DNA of 64,000 nucleotides from Pseudonocardia kujensis (GTDB lineage: Bacteria > Actinomycetota > Actinomycetes > Mycobacteriales > Pseudonocardiaceae): the NCBI RefSeq assembly GCF_021283305.1, contig NZ_JAJSOK010000024.1:39653-103652 (forward strand), in the 5' to 3' direction. This document shows, one piece after another, positions 54,997 to 63,002 of the stretch. The position numbers were made by a program, and so were the translations under genes. The notes below the pieces were generated by a model. It made no database searches. It was not told where the DNA came from and was given only the letters and a program-made list of their open reading frames with translations. How positions within the stretch are numbered: position 1 is the first letter of the stretch; each line of letters begins with the position of its first letter.

Positions 54997-56106
54997 ATGC
55001 AGACCACCCGCCTGCGGATCACCGTGCCAGACGTCGAACCGCGGGTCGTGAGGGTGATCGACGTGCCCGCCGCCGTCACGCTGGCGGAGCTGCACCAGCT
55101 CCTCCAGGTGGCGCTCGGCTGGACTGACAGCCACCTGCATCTGCTCGTGGCGGACGGGGTCCGGTACGGCGTGCCGGATCCGGATGGGGACGACGCCCTC
55201 CAGCCGCGTGACGAGGCGACAGCCCTACTCGGAGAGATGCCGGTGCGGTTCGAGTACCTCTACGACTTCGGCGACAGCTGGGAGCACGAGGTCGAGGTCG
55301 TCGGCGCGGGAGGTGAGGGTCCGGGCTGTGTGGAGGGCGAGGGTGCCTGCCCGCCGGAGGACTGCGGCGGCGTGCCGGGGTACGAGCACCTGCTCGAGGT
55401 GCTCGCCGACCCGAGTCACGTCGAGTATGAGCACCTGCGGGAGTGGGCAGGCGAGCTACCGGCCTTCGACCGGGAGGCGACCGACCTGCTGATCCGGCAG
55501 ACGGTGGGTGAGGTGCCGGAGAGCGTGCGGATCGTCCTCGATCTGCTCGCGGGCGGGGTGAAACTGACGCCGGGTGGGCGGCTGCCGCGTGCGGTCGTGC
55601 GGGCGGTGCAAGAGCAGCGGCCGGACTGGTACCCGCTGGAGCGGCCGGCGTCGATCGAGGAGGACCTGCCTCCGCTGGCGGTGTTGCACGACATCCTGCG
55701 CAAGGTCGGGCTGGCCCGGCTCGCCCGCGGGGTGCTGCGCCCCACCCGGGCGGCGGGCGACGATGTCGAGGTCGTCCGGCGGTTGCGCCGCTGGTTCGAG
55801 CCGGGCGGGTACGAGGAGATGCTGGCCACGACGACGGTGGCGGTCCTCGCCGCGTCCGGTCCGCTCGCCCGTGAGGATCTGCTTCGCCGGGTCGTGCCGC
55901 TGATGGGCGTGGGGTGGGGCGTCGACGGTCGGGCATCGACCGACGAGGAGCACGAGTTGTCGTTGAACTGGATGTCCGCAGAGCTCGGCGCGCTCGACCT
56001 GCTCGCCGGAGGGTGGCATACGTGGGAGGCGGGCCCGTCGGCCCGCACGCTGCTGCCGCGCGCGACGGCGCTGGCTCCGCTGCCCGCCGGGAGGCCGCCG
56101 TGGTGA
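54997..56106 (+). CDS. Plasmid pRiA4b ORF-3 family protein
   Basis: A 369-residue protein. The N-terminal ~170 residues match the pRiA4b ORF-3-like domain: VTLAELHQLLQVALGWTDSH, HLHLLVADGVRYG, FEYLYDFGDSWEHEVEV and CPPEDCGGVPGYEHLLEVLA. The C-terminal half is a helical region without recognised domain. The family is widespread on plasmids and islands; no biochemical role is established to my knowledge. Its stop overlaps the GTG of the next gene, so the two are co-translated. Confidence 0.87.
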   Translation: MQTTRLRITVPDVEPRVVRVIDVPAAVTLAELHQLLQVALGWTDSHLHLLVADGVRYGVPDPDGDDALQPRDEATALLGEMPVRFEYLYDFGDSWEHEVEVVGAGGEGPGCVEGEGACPPEDCGGVPGYEHLLEVLADPSHVEYEHLREWAGELPAFDREATDLLIRQTVGEVPESVRIVLDLLAGGVKLTPGGRLPRAVVRAVQEQRPDWYPLERPASIEEDLPPLAVLHDILRKVGLARLARGVLRPTRAAGDDVEVVRRLRRWFEPGGYEEMLATTTVAVLAASGPLAREDLLRRVVPLMGVGWGVDGRASTDEEHELSLNWMSAELGALDLLAGGWHTWEAGPSARTLLPRATALAPLPAGRPPW

Positions 56107-56780
56107 CCAGGGAGGACCGTCGGGAATGGCTCCGGCAGCTGCGCGGGGCCGTGTACCGCGGGGACGGGGCCGCGGTCGTCGCGCTTCTCGCCGCGGGTGA
56201 GCCGCTCCCGGTGTGGCAACTCATCGGGGACGGGGCGGCGACGGCCCTCGCTCACCGGGCCGACGGAGCGGCCGCGCATGCCGCCGACTGTGCCGCCGCC
56301 CTGCGCAGCCGGGGCTGGGTCGGCGACGTCGAGCTGGCGGAGCAGCTCGACGGGCTCGCGGGCACGGGTCCGATGCCGCTGCTACGGCCGCTCAGGGTTG
56401 ATCTCGAGCTGCTGACCGAGATCCTCGAGGGCGATCCGCTGACCACCGGAGGCGCACTCGACCTGCAGACCGGCGACGTGTGGCCCCGGTCGGCGATCGA
56501 GTACGCGGAGGAGGACGGTTCGGACGTGGAGGCACCGGACTTCGAGGACGGGGACCGCTTCCGCTGGGTCGACGGCGACTCCCGCGACGGCTATCGCGAC
56601 ATGGTCGACTTCATCGACACCGTCGCCGACAGTCGGCTTGCTGAAGGCCTCCGCGATGCGATCCATGGCCGGGGCGCCTTCCGCCGGTTCGCCGACACCC
56701 TCGCTCGGCGCTCGGAGGTCGAGCTGAGCCGCTGGTTCGAGTGGAGCAGCGAGCGCAAGCGCGGTCGGGCACGTGCCTGA
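56103..56780 (+). CDS. UPF0158-like protein
   Basis: A 225-residue protein. Residues ~105-215 match the UPF0158 pattern: LTTGGALDLQTGDVWPRSAI, FRWVDGDSRDGYRDMVDFID and an FRRFADTL...LSRWFEW end. GTG 56103 overlaps the upstream stop (GTGA); the adjacent GTG at 56100 is equally possible. UPF0158 has no assigned function. Coupling to a pRiA4b ORF-3 protein suggests the two are an accessory gene pair. Confidence 0.7.
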   Translation: MTREDRREWLRQLRGAVYRGDGAAVVALLAAGEPLPVWQLIGDGAATALAHRADGAAAHAADCAAALRSRGWVGDVELAEQLDGLAGTGPMPLLRPLRVDLELLTEILEGDPLTTGGALDLQTGDVWPRSAIEYAEEDGSDVEAPDFEDGDRFRWVDGDSRDGYRDMVDFIDTVADSRLAEGLRDAIHGRGAFRRFADTLARRSEVELSRWFEWSSERKRGRARA

Positions 56781-56815
56781 CTCACGGAGGTCGGGTTCCG
56801 GGTGGCGAGCCGCTG

Positions 56816-57804
56816 ATGCACCTCGACATCGCGGACGTCGAGGGGCTGGCCGATCCGGTCACCTTCGGACGTGGCCGCGACTACGCGGAGGGAGGTGCGG
56901 TCGGGCCGGTCGGGCATGTCGCCGACGGGTGCGGGCCACGGTGATCGGCTCGGAGCCCTACGCCGTCGAGCTGGACTCCGGGCCGGACGGCTTCAAGTTC
57001 CGCTGTTCCTGCCCGGTCGGGGTGTCGGGGTCCTTCTGCAAGCACTGCGTGGCGCTCGCGCTCGTGGCGGCGGGGTCGCCGAACACCGCCCCCCATCCGA
57101 GGGCCTACCTGGAGACCCTGAGTCGCGACATCGACGAGGACGTCGACTATGACCAGGCGCTCGCCGCGGGCCACACGACGGCCGCCGCGCTGACGGCGAT
57201 GGCCGGGGTCGTGATCGGCAACGGCGTCTTCTACCTCGCCGACCGCGGGCTCCTGCGACGCCCGGCGATCTCCGGGCGGCCGTGGGTCCTGTACTTCTTC
57301 TTCTGGTACATCGCGCACAGCGTGGGCAACTTCTACGACTACGTCCCGCTCCGCACCTTCGCGGCCGACGGTGACGTCAAGAACTTCGCCCTCGCGACCG
57401 GCTGGAGCCGCTGGTGGATCTACGGCGTGGCGGGATACCTCACGCTCTGGGCCGTCGTCGACCTGTTCCGCAGGGCGATGCCCTGGACGCTGGACGCGGC
57501 GGGGTTCGGGCGCGTGCGGGCGGCGCGCGCGATCGTCCTGGTCCTGTCGACGCTGGCCCTGTTCGTCCTGTACGCACTGCCCGCGCTGGAGCAGGCGGAC
57601 CCCGTCTCGGTGTTCATGGGGCGGACGTCGTTGATCATCATTCCGGCGGTCCTGATCGCCACCTGGCGGCGCAACGTCCTGGCCGAGGGCCCACCGGCGC
57701 CGGGCCGGCGGATCCGCGAGGAGCGGGTGCCGGAGCAGGACGCGCCGGTGGGTGCGCACACCTCCACGGTCCCCGGGCTCGATCCCGGGCCTGGAGGGCG
57801 CTGA
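56816..57804 (+). pseudogene. SWIM zinc-finger protein fused to a membrane-protein tail, frameshifted
   Basis: The first frame from ATG 56816 (DPVTFGRGRDYAEGGAV) is the start of a SWIM protein. After a one-base shift at about 56929 the SWIM finger continues (KFRCSCPVG, FCKHCVALAL; CxC...CxH). At about 57150 the sequence changes to a polytopic membrane protein (AAALTAMAGVVIGNGVFYLA, YFFFWYIAHSVGNFYDYVPL, ARAIVLVLSTLALFVLYALP) that ends at 57804. Restoring one G in the GACGGGTGCGG run would join the first two parts. The membrane part lacks its own N-terminus, so this looks like a deletion fusion of two unrelated genes. Confidence 0.7.
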
Positions 57805-57861
57805 TTTTCCGGGTCCCGTCGCCGTCTTCCCCCTCGACGGGCGGACGAAGGGGAGACATCG

Positions 57862-58080
57862 GTGGGCGGTATCAGGGTGTTGGTGGCCGGGGCGGGCATC
57901 GCCGGGCCGGCGCTGGCCCACCGGCTGCACCGGCGGGTCGCCGAGGTGACCGTGGTGGAGCGGGCGGTGGACGCGCGCGGGGTGGCCGAGGAGGTCATCC
58001 GCCGGATGGGGCTGGACGCGCAGGTGCGGGCGGCCTGCGCCCAGACGCTCGGCGCCCACACCGTCGACGTGGACGGGAGG
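57862..58080 (+). pseudogene. N-terminal fragment of an FAD-binding monooxygenase
   Basis: From GTG 57862 the frame encodes VLVAGAGIAGPALAHRLHRR (GxGxxG) and then VTVVERAVDARG, the flavin-binding start of a class A monooxygenase. The next part (EEVIRRMGLDAQVRAACAQT) is also family-like but residues between are missing. Similarity ends at about 58080, after which the frame runs into tRNA-scar-flanking sequence. Only about 70 residues remain of an expected ~400. Confidence 0.65.
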
Positions 58081-58293
58081 AGCGATACTTCATCCCAGGA
58101 AAAGCCGGGGCTTCGAGGTGGCCGCCCTCGACGCTACGACGATGGCGCGCTTGATGAGCTTCCCCTCAGGTTTGTCCGTGGCCCCCTTCGTGGCCGCCAA
58201 CTCGTTCCGGCGATACCACTGATGCGTCACCGCAAGCCTCTGAGCTGCACCGAAGTCGGTGATACCTCTCGCGAACGCGTGGACGACAATTCT

Positions 58294-58352
58294 CGTCGTG
58301 CGTAGGTCTGGGGTTCGACTCCCCAAGGCGGCCTCATCTTCGCAGTTCAGAG
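58294..58352 (+). pseudogene. tRNA-Thr-like 3' remnant, copy 3
   Basis: Has TGCG of the anticodon stem, the T arm (TCTGGGGTTCGACTCCCCA, identical to copy 1), AGGCGGC then CTCATCTTCGCAGTTCAGAGG. The acceptor end has one changed base and no encoded CCA. The tail to 58402 matches copy 1's tail more closely than copy 2's. The 5' half is missing. It forms the right boundary of the decayed zone. Confidence 0.65.
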
Positions 58353-58516
58353 GCGTGCGACGCGCCCTTCGGGGTCGGACCTCGTTTGTCATGGCCTCCT
58401 TCTGATGACGCCCCGTGGCGTGGTCCAGATCGTGTGCGGCGGTCACCCACGCCGTGGTCTCGACCGACGACCTACACCACGCCCTGGGACACAACTCCCG
58501 GTTTCACGCCACTCAG

Positions 58517-58544
58517 TGCGACAGTTATGACACCGAGTGTCGCA
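58517..58544. promoter_or_regulatory. Inverted repeat upstream of the LuxR-type regulator
   Basis: TGCGACA (58517-58523) and its exact complement (58538-58544) flank a 14-base spacer. GACA occurs once more inside the spacer (58529-58532). At 147 bases before the regulator start this could be an operator for autoregulation; no promoter boxes could be placed with confidence. Confidence 0.4.
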
Positions 58545-58690
58545 TCCGGTCCACAAAAACGAGACGGGCGTCCCACGGTCCGTTTCCGTCTTGTTGCACC
58601 CCTCCCGCCGCAGCCCGTGGCTGCGTACGATTCGCCGGCCACGCCGACCCGACGGGGTCGGATCTGCCCCGGATCCGGCGGGAGAACTGG

Positions 58691-60472
58691 ATGGACAGCA
58701 TGACGGACGAGAACGACTTCTGCGTCCAGGTGGACGACCGCGGAGTGCTGGTCTCTGTGGAGGCCGGTGCGGGCGCCGACGTCCCGGTAGGCCTGCTGTC
58801 CGCCGTGGCCGCCCTGGGACGCGCCCCCGAGGTCGACCGCAGGCGGTTCATCTGGGTCGGGTCGGGCCGTGCGGAGACCTGGCTGGTCGTCGTCGACGTG
58901 CCCGGCGACGCCCCCCGACGCGTGGTCGTCGCCGGACGGCGCACCTACCAGCTCCCCTTCGGGTTGACCCTGCGCGAGCTGGACGTGCTGACCCTGCTCG
59001 CGAGCGGCTCCACCAACGGCGACATCGCCCGCAGGCTGGAGCTGAGCACGCGCACGGTGACCACGCACGTGGACCGGATCATGCGCAAGCTGGGCGTCGC
59101 GGGACGCACGTCGGCCGCGGTGATCGCGGTGGAGGAGGGGCTCCTGCGGGTCCCCCTGCCCGGCGGGGACGAGGGCTTCGAGGCGCTCCGGCTGGGCCGC
59201 GAGCTCACCGGTATCCCCTCGCCGCGCACCCGGGACCTGCGGCTGCCGCCGGTTCGGATCACCCGGCACCCGCTCGTCATCGGCGCGGCGCTCCCCATGC
59301 GCGGGTTCGCCGCCGCGGACGGAATCGAGATGGCCCAGGCCACCGGCCTCGCCGTGGAGGAGATCAACTCCCGCGGCGGGATCGACGGCAGGCTGCTGTC
59401 CGTCGAGATCGTCGACGTCGACATCCTGGACGCCGACAGCATCCGCCGGACCTTCACCCAGCTCGCCGAGCGGGACGTCGACGTGCTCACCTCCGGCTAC
59501 CTCACCCACCAGGACGTCGCGCACGACATCGCCGCGGACTCGGGCATCCCCTACCTGCACGCGGCCACCATGACCGCGATGGAGGAGCGGGTGCGGTCCG
59601 ATCCCGGCCGCTTCTCCCGGGTCTTCCAGGTCTGCCCCAGCGACGTCAACTACGCGCCGCGCTTCGTGGAGCAGATGACCGCCCTACGGGACGAGGGGAC
59701 GTGGGCGCCGAGCTCGAACCGGCTCGCCGTCGTGCTCAGCCCGTGGACGCTCGGCGGCCCGGCCGGCCCGTCGGATCTCGGTGTCGCGGAGGCCGCGCGG
59801 ATCGCGGAGGCGGACGGCTGGGCGCTGGAGGTGATCCAGCCGCTGGCCGCGGACACGCTGCACACCTGGGCGGGCGTGGCCGAGCGGGTCGCGCGCACCG
59901 AGCCCGCCGCGGTGATGCTGGGCCACTACCTGCTCGAGGGCACGATCTCCTTCCTCGACGCGTTCCAGGCCGCGCCGTCGGACACCCTCGTCTACTCGAT
60001 CTACGCGCCGAGCGTGCGCGCGTTCCGCGAGATGCTCGGCAGCAAGGCCGAGGGGCTGCTCTGGGCCACCGTGACCGGCACCTACTCCGATCCGCTGGCG
60101 CGGGCGTTCGCCGGGCGCTACGCCCGCCGGTTCGGCGTCCAACCGGGGCGGTCCCACGCCGGCATCGCCTACGACCGGGTGCGGCTCATGGCGGGCGCGT
60201 GGTCGCAGGCGGCGAACGCCCGGGACCGCGGCGCCGTCGCCGACGAGCTGCGCCACGGCGTCCTGCGGGGCGTGAACGGCTCCTACTGGTTCGGCAACGA
60301 CTCGCAGACCGCGCTGAGCTACTCCGGCCGGGCCGTGGACCCCTCGCTGTCCCAGGCCCACCTGGTCTTCCAGATCCAGGACGGGCGGCAGCGGATCCTC
60401 GCCCCGGCGCCGTACGCCGATGCGCGGTTCCGGCCCCAGCCTTGGCTCACCCGTTCGCGCGCCCTGGCGTGA
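58691..60472 (+). CDS. LuxR-type HTH regulator fused to a periplasmic-binding-protein-like sensor domain
   Basis: A 593-residue protein. Residues 1-90 are a small uncharacterised domain. Residues 92-150 are a LuxR/GerE HTH (LRELDVLTLLASGSTNGDIA, ELSTRTVTTHVDRIMRKLGV). Residues ~190-585 are a branched-chain-amino-acid/urea-type substrate-binding fold (Peripla_BP_6): LVIGAALPMRGFAAADGIEM, LAVEEINSRGGIDGRLLSVE and VFQVCPSDVNYAPRFVEQMT. There is no signal peptide or membrane segment, so the binding domain should sense a cytoplasmic ligand. ATG 58691 has GGGAGA six bases before it; an ATG at 58700 is less well spaced. It probably controls the downstream SDR/deacetylase/transport genes. Confidence 0.85.
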   Translation: MDSMTDENDFCVQVDDRGVLVSVEAGAGADVPVGLLSAVAALGRAPEVDRRRFIWVGSGRAETWLVVVDVPGDAPRRVVVAGRRTYQLPFGLTLRELDVLTLLASGSTNGDIARRLELSTRTVTTHVDRIMRKLGVAGRTSAAVIAVEEGLLRVPLPGGDEGFEALRLGRELTGIPSPRTRDLRLPPVRITRHPLVIGAALPMRGFAAADGIEMAQATGLAVEEINSRGGIDGRLLSVEIVDVDILDADSIRRTFTQLAERDVDVLTSGYLTHQDVAHDIAADSGIPYLHAATMTAMEERVRSDPGRFSRVFQVCPSDVNYAPRFVEQMTALRDEGTWAPSSNRLAVVLSPWTLGGPAGPSDLGVAEAARIAEADGWALEVIQPLAADTLHTWAGVAERVARTEPAAVMLGHYLLEGTISFLDAFQAAPSDTLVYSIYAPSVRAFREMLGSKAEGLLWATVTGTYSDPLARAFAGRYARRFGVQPGRSHAGIAYDRVRLMAGAWSQAANARDRGAVADELRHGVLRGVNGSYWFGNDSQTALSYSGRAVDPSLSQAHLVFQIQDGRQRILAPAPYADARFRPQPWLTRSRALA

Positions 60473-60595
60473 CCTGGCCGAGAGTCGTTACACCGCGTAC
60501 GTAGATCGGACGATCCGCGGACACCTCCCTGCTTCTTACCGTGCTCCTCGACAGCCGGGCCGACCGGCTGAAGCCGAGGAGACAGGGAGCCGGGT

Positions 60596-61327
60596 ATGCA
60601 GTCCCGAACGCCACGCCTGGAGGGCAAGGTCGCCCTGGTGACCGGCGCCGCCCGCGGCATCGGCCGCGGCATCGCCGAACTCATGGCGGAGGAGGGCGCG
60701 ACGGTCGTCGGGGCCGACGTTCTGCCCTTCGACGGGCCGACCGGGATGTCTCGCACCGCCGAGCTGGACGTGACGGACGAGCACGCCTGGGGTGCACTGG
60801 TCGACGACATCGTGGGGGCCTGGGACCGGGTCGACGTGCTGGTGAACAACGCCGGGGTCGCGGACTACCACGTGGTCCACGAGACCGCGCTCGAGTCCTG
60901 GCAGCGGGTGGTCGCGGTGGACCAGACCGGGGTCTTCCTCGGCATGCGCACGGTGATCCCGCACATGCGGCGGGCTGGGACCGGCTCGATCGTGAACATC
61001 TCCTCGATCGTCGGTGCGGTCGCGGTCCCCGGCATCACGGCGTACCACGCCGCAAAGGGCGCGGTCCGCACGCTGACCAAGAACGCCGCGGTCACCTACG
61101 CCGCGGACGGCATCCGGGCCAACGCGATCCTCCCCGGCTGGATCCGGACCCCCATGACCGCGGCGCAGACGGACGAGATCAACGACCGCTACACCGACGC
61201 CACCCCGCTCACCCGCCCCGGCGACCCGGCGGACGTGGCCTGGGCGGCGGTGTACCTGGCCTCCGACGAATCGAGCTTCGTGACCGGCATCGACCTGCCC
61301 GTCGACGGCGGGTACCTGGCCCGATGA
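60596..61327 (+). CDS. Short-chain dehydrogenase/reductase (SDR)
   Basis: A 243-residue classical SDR with TGAARGIGRGIA (cofactor loop), VLVNNAG, a catalytic Ser in VNISSIVG, the YHAAKGAVRTLTK active-site Tyr-x-x-x-Lys, and the GIDLPVDGGYLA C-terminus. GADV after strand 2 suggests an acidic residue binding NAD(H). ATG 60596 follows GGAGACAGGGAG. Its stop overlaps the ATG of a second SDR with about the same length and layout, so the pair likely arose by duplication and acts on related alcohols or sugars. Confidence 0.9.
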   Translation: MQSRTPRLEGKVALVTGAARGIGRGIAELMAEEGATVVGADVLPFDGPTGMSRTAELDVTDEHAWGALVDDIVGAWDRVDVLVNNAGVADYHVVHETALESWQRVVAVDQTGVFLGMRTVIPHMRRAGTGSIVNISSIVGAVAVPGITAYHAAKGAVRTLTKNAAVTYAADGIRANAILPGWIRTPMTAAQTDEINDRYTDATPLTRPGDPADVAWAAVYLASDESSFVTGIDLPVDGGYLAR

Positions 61328-62061
61328 ACGGCGTCCGCGGCCCACAGCGGCTGTCCGGGAAGGTCGCCGTCGTCACCGGTGCGGCGATGGGCATCGGCCG
61401 CGCGGTCGCCCGCACGTTCGCCGACGAGGGGGCGTGGGTCGTCGCGGTGGACGTTGCACCCTTCGACCGCGACTACCCCCTGGTCGAGCAACGGTTCCTC
61501 GACGTCACGTCCGAGCAGGGCTGGGCGGACCTGGCCGACCACGTCCGAACCCGCTACGGCCGCGTCGACATCCTCGCGAACGTCGCCGGCGTGATCGGCT
61601 ACGACCCGCTCGACGAGCTGGAGCTCGCCGAGTGGGAGCGGATCATCGGCGTCGACCAGACCGGGGTGTTCCTGGGCATGCGGGCCTTCCTCCCCGCGAT
61701 GCTCGACGCCGGCGCCGGGTCCGTCATCAACTTCTCCTCTGACTGGGGTGTGGTCGGCGGGGTCGGAGTCACCGCCTACAACGCGGCGAAGGGCGCCGTC
61801 GGGTCGCTCTCCCGCAACGCCGCGGTGACCTATGCCGCCCAGGGGATCAGGGTCAACGCACTGGTCCCCGGCTGGATCCGCACCCCGCTGACCGACCGCC
61901 AGCCGCCCGACGCGAACGCACGGGTCATCGGCTCCACCCCGGTCGGGCACGGCGGCGATCCCGCCGACATCGCCTGGGCCTGCGTCTACCTGGCTTCGGA
62001 CGAGTCCCGGTTCGTCACCGGCACCGACTTCGTGGTCGACGGCGGCTTCCTCGCCACGTGA
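61324..62061 (+). CDS. Short-chain dehydrogenase/reductase (SDR)
   Basis: A 245-residue classical SDR: TGAAMGIGRAVA, ILANVAG (NVAG instead of NNAG), INFSSDWGVVGG with the catalytic Ser, YNAAKGAVGSLSR and TGTDFVVDGGFLA. VAVDVA after strand 2 points to NAD(H). The ATG overlaps the stop of the preceding SDR. About half of the residues match its neighbour by eye. Substrate unknown; the linked sugar-type binding protein suggests polyol or sugar-derived alcohol oxidation (inference). Confidence 0.9.
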   Translation: MNGVRGPQRLSGKVAVVTGAAMGIGRAVARTFADEGAWVVAVDVAPFDRDYPLVEQRFLDVTSEQGWADLADHVRTRYGRVDILANVAGVIGYDPLDELELAEWERIIGVDQTGVFLGMRAFLPAMLDAGAGSVINFSSDWGVVGGVGVTAYNAAKGAVGSLSRNAAVTYAAQGIRVNALVPGWIRTPLTDRQPPDANARVIGSTPVGHGGDPADIAWACVYLASDESRFVTGTDFVVDGGFLAT

Positions 62062-62124
62062 TCCACCGACCGTCCCGCGCCACCTGACCCGCCCGTCCCG
62101 CAGACCTTCCCCCGAGAGGACACC

Positions 62125-62967
62125 ATGTCCCTGCACCTCCCCGACGGCAAGACCCTCGCGGTGAGCATCGGCGCCGACTTCGACGCCCACAGCGTGTGGA
62201 TGGGCACGTTCGGCCTGTCCAGCCCGAGCTACCTGTCCCGCGGCGAGTTCGGCGCCGAGGTCGGCGTGCCCCGTCTGCTCAACCTGTTCTCCCGCTACGA
62301 CATCACCACGACCTGGTGCACACCCGCGCACACGATGCAGACCTTCACCGAGCGGTTCGAGAGCATCGTCGAGGCCGGCCACGAGATCGCCGCGCACGGC
62401 TGCTGGCACGAGCCGGTCCCGAACCTCGAGGGCGACCAGGAGCGCAGGCTCATGGAGAAGACCCTCGAGCTGCACGAGAAGTACGTCGGGCGCCGGCCCC
62501 GCGGCTACCGCTCCCCGGCCTGGGACTTCACCGAGCAGACCCTCTCGCTGCTCGAGGAGTTCGGCTTCGAGTGGGACTCGTCGCTGATGGGCCGCGACTT
62601 CGAGCCCTACCACCCCCGGCCGGTCACGGTCGGCTGGGAGGAGGGCAGCACGTTCGGCCCGCCGAGCCCGATCCTGGAGTTCCCGGTCTCCTGGTTCCTC
62701 GACGACTTCCCGGTCGCCGAGTACATCCCCGGCAAGAATCCCGGCCTGGGCTCCAGCGAGGTCATGTTCCAGAGGTTCAAGGACCACTTCGACTACGCCT
62801 ACCAGCACGTCCCCGGCGGGGTCTTGGCGATCACCGTGCACCCGCAGACCATCGCCCGGGCGCACAACATGATCGGCTTCGAACGCCTGATCGACTACAT
62901 GGCCTCCTTCCCCGGCACCTGGTTCGCCCCGCTCTCCGCCATTCACGACACGTGGGGCGAGGACTGA
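62125..62967 (+). CDS. Polysaccharide deacetylase-family hydrolase (CE4/PuuE-like)
   Basis: A 280-residue NodB-fold protein. Metal and catalytic residues are visible in SIGADFDAHS (Asp18/Asp20), HEIAAHGCWHE (His91, His95), GYRSPAWDFT and ILEFPVSWFLDD. The sequence is closer to the cytoplasmic PuuE/allantoinase-like branch than to secreted chitin deacetylases, and it has no signal peptide. It likely cleaves a C-N bond in an amide substrate of the pathway served by the two SDRs. It starts 63 bases after the second SDR with GAGAGGAC upstream. Confidence 0.87.
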   Translation: MSLHLPDGKTLAVSIGADFDAHSVWMGTFGLSSPSYLSRGEFGAEVGVPRLLNLFSRYDITTTWCTPAHTMQTFTERFESIVEAGHEIAAHGCWHEPVPNLEGDQERRLMEKTLELHEKYVGRRPRGYRSPAWDFTEQTLSLLEEFGFEWDSSLMGRDFEPYHPRPVTVGWEEGSTFGPPSPILEFPVSWFLDDFPVAEYIPGKNPGLGSSEVMFQRFKDHFDYAYQHVPGGVLAITVHPQTIARAHNMIGFERLIDYMASFPGTWFAPLSAIHDTWGED

Positions 62968-63002
62968 TGTCCCCCCTGATCCCGGACAGGAAGGCCACCT
63001 CC

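Larger units (their letters stand above)
58081..58690. other. Intergenic region holding tRNA-Thr remnant copy 3 and regulator promoter
   Basis: About 0.6 kb separating the island debris from the regulator gene. It has GCCTCTGAGCTGC at 58234-58246 (shared with copy 2), the tRNA-Thr scar, the conserved tail ending TGGCCTCCTTCT (58391-58402), and an inverted repeat at 58517-58544. No protein gene is seen. Confidence 0.5.

Noticed and set aside
48424..58352. Intact tRNA-Thr and tRNA-Arg genes
   Set aside because: T arms and acceptor 3' strands are convincing, but no matching 5' acceptor and D arm lies at the right distance in any copy, and anticodon stems are broken.
39193..58690. CRISPR array, integrase or defence system in the accessory zone
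   Set aside because: No regularly spaced short repeats, no Cas, no tyrosine or serine recombinase motifs, and no recognisable restriction or toxin-antitoxin pair were found.
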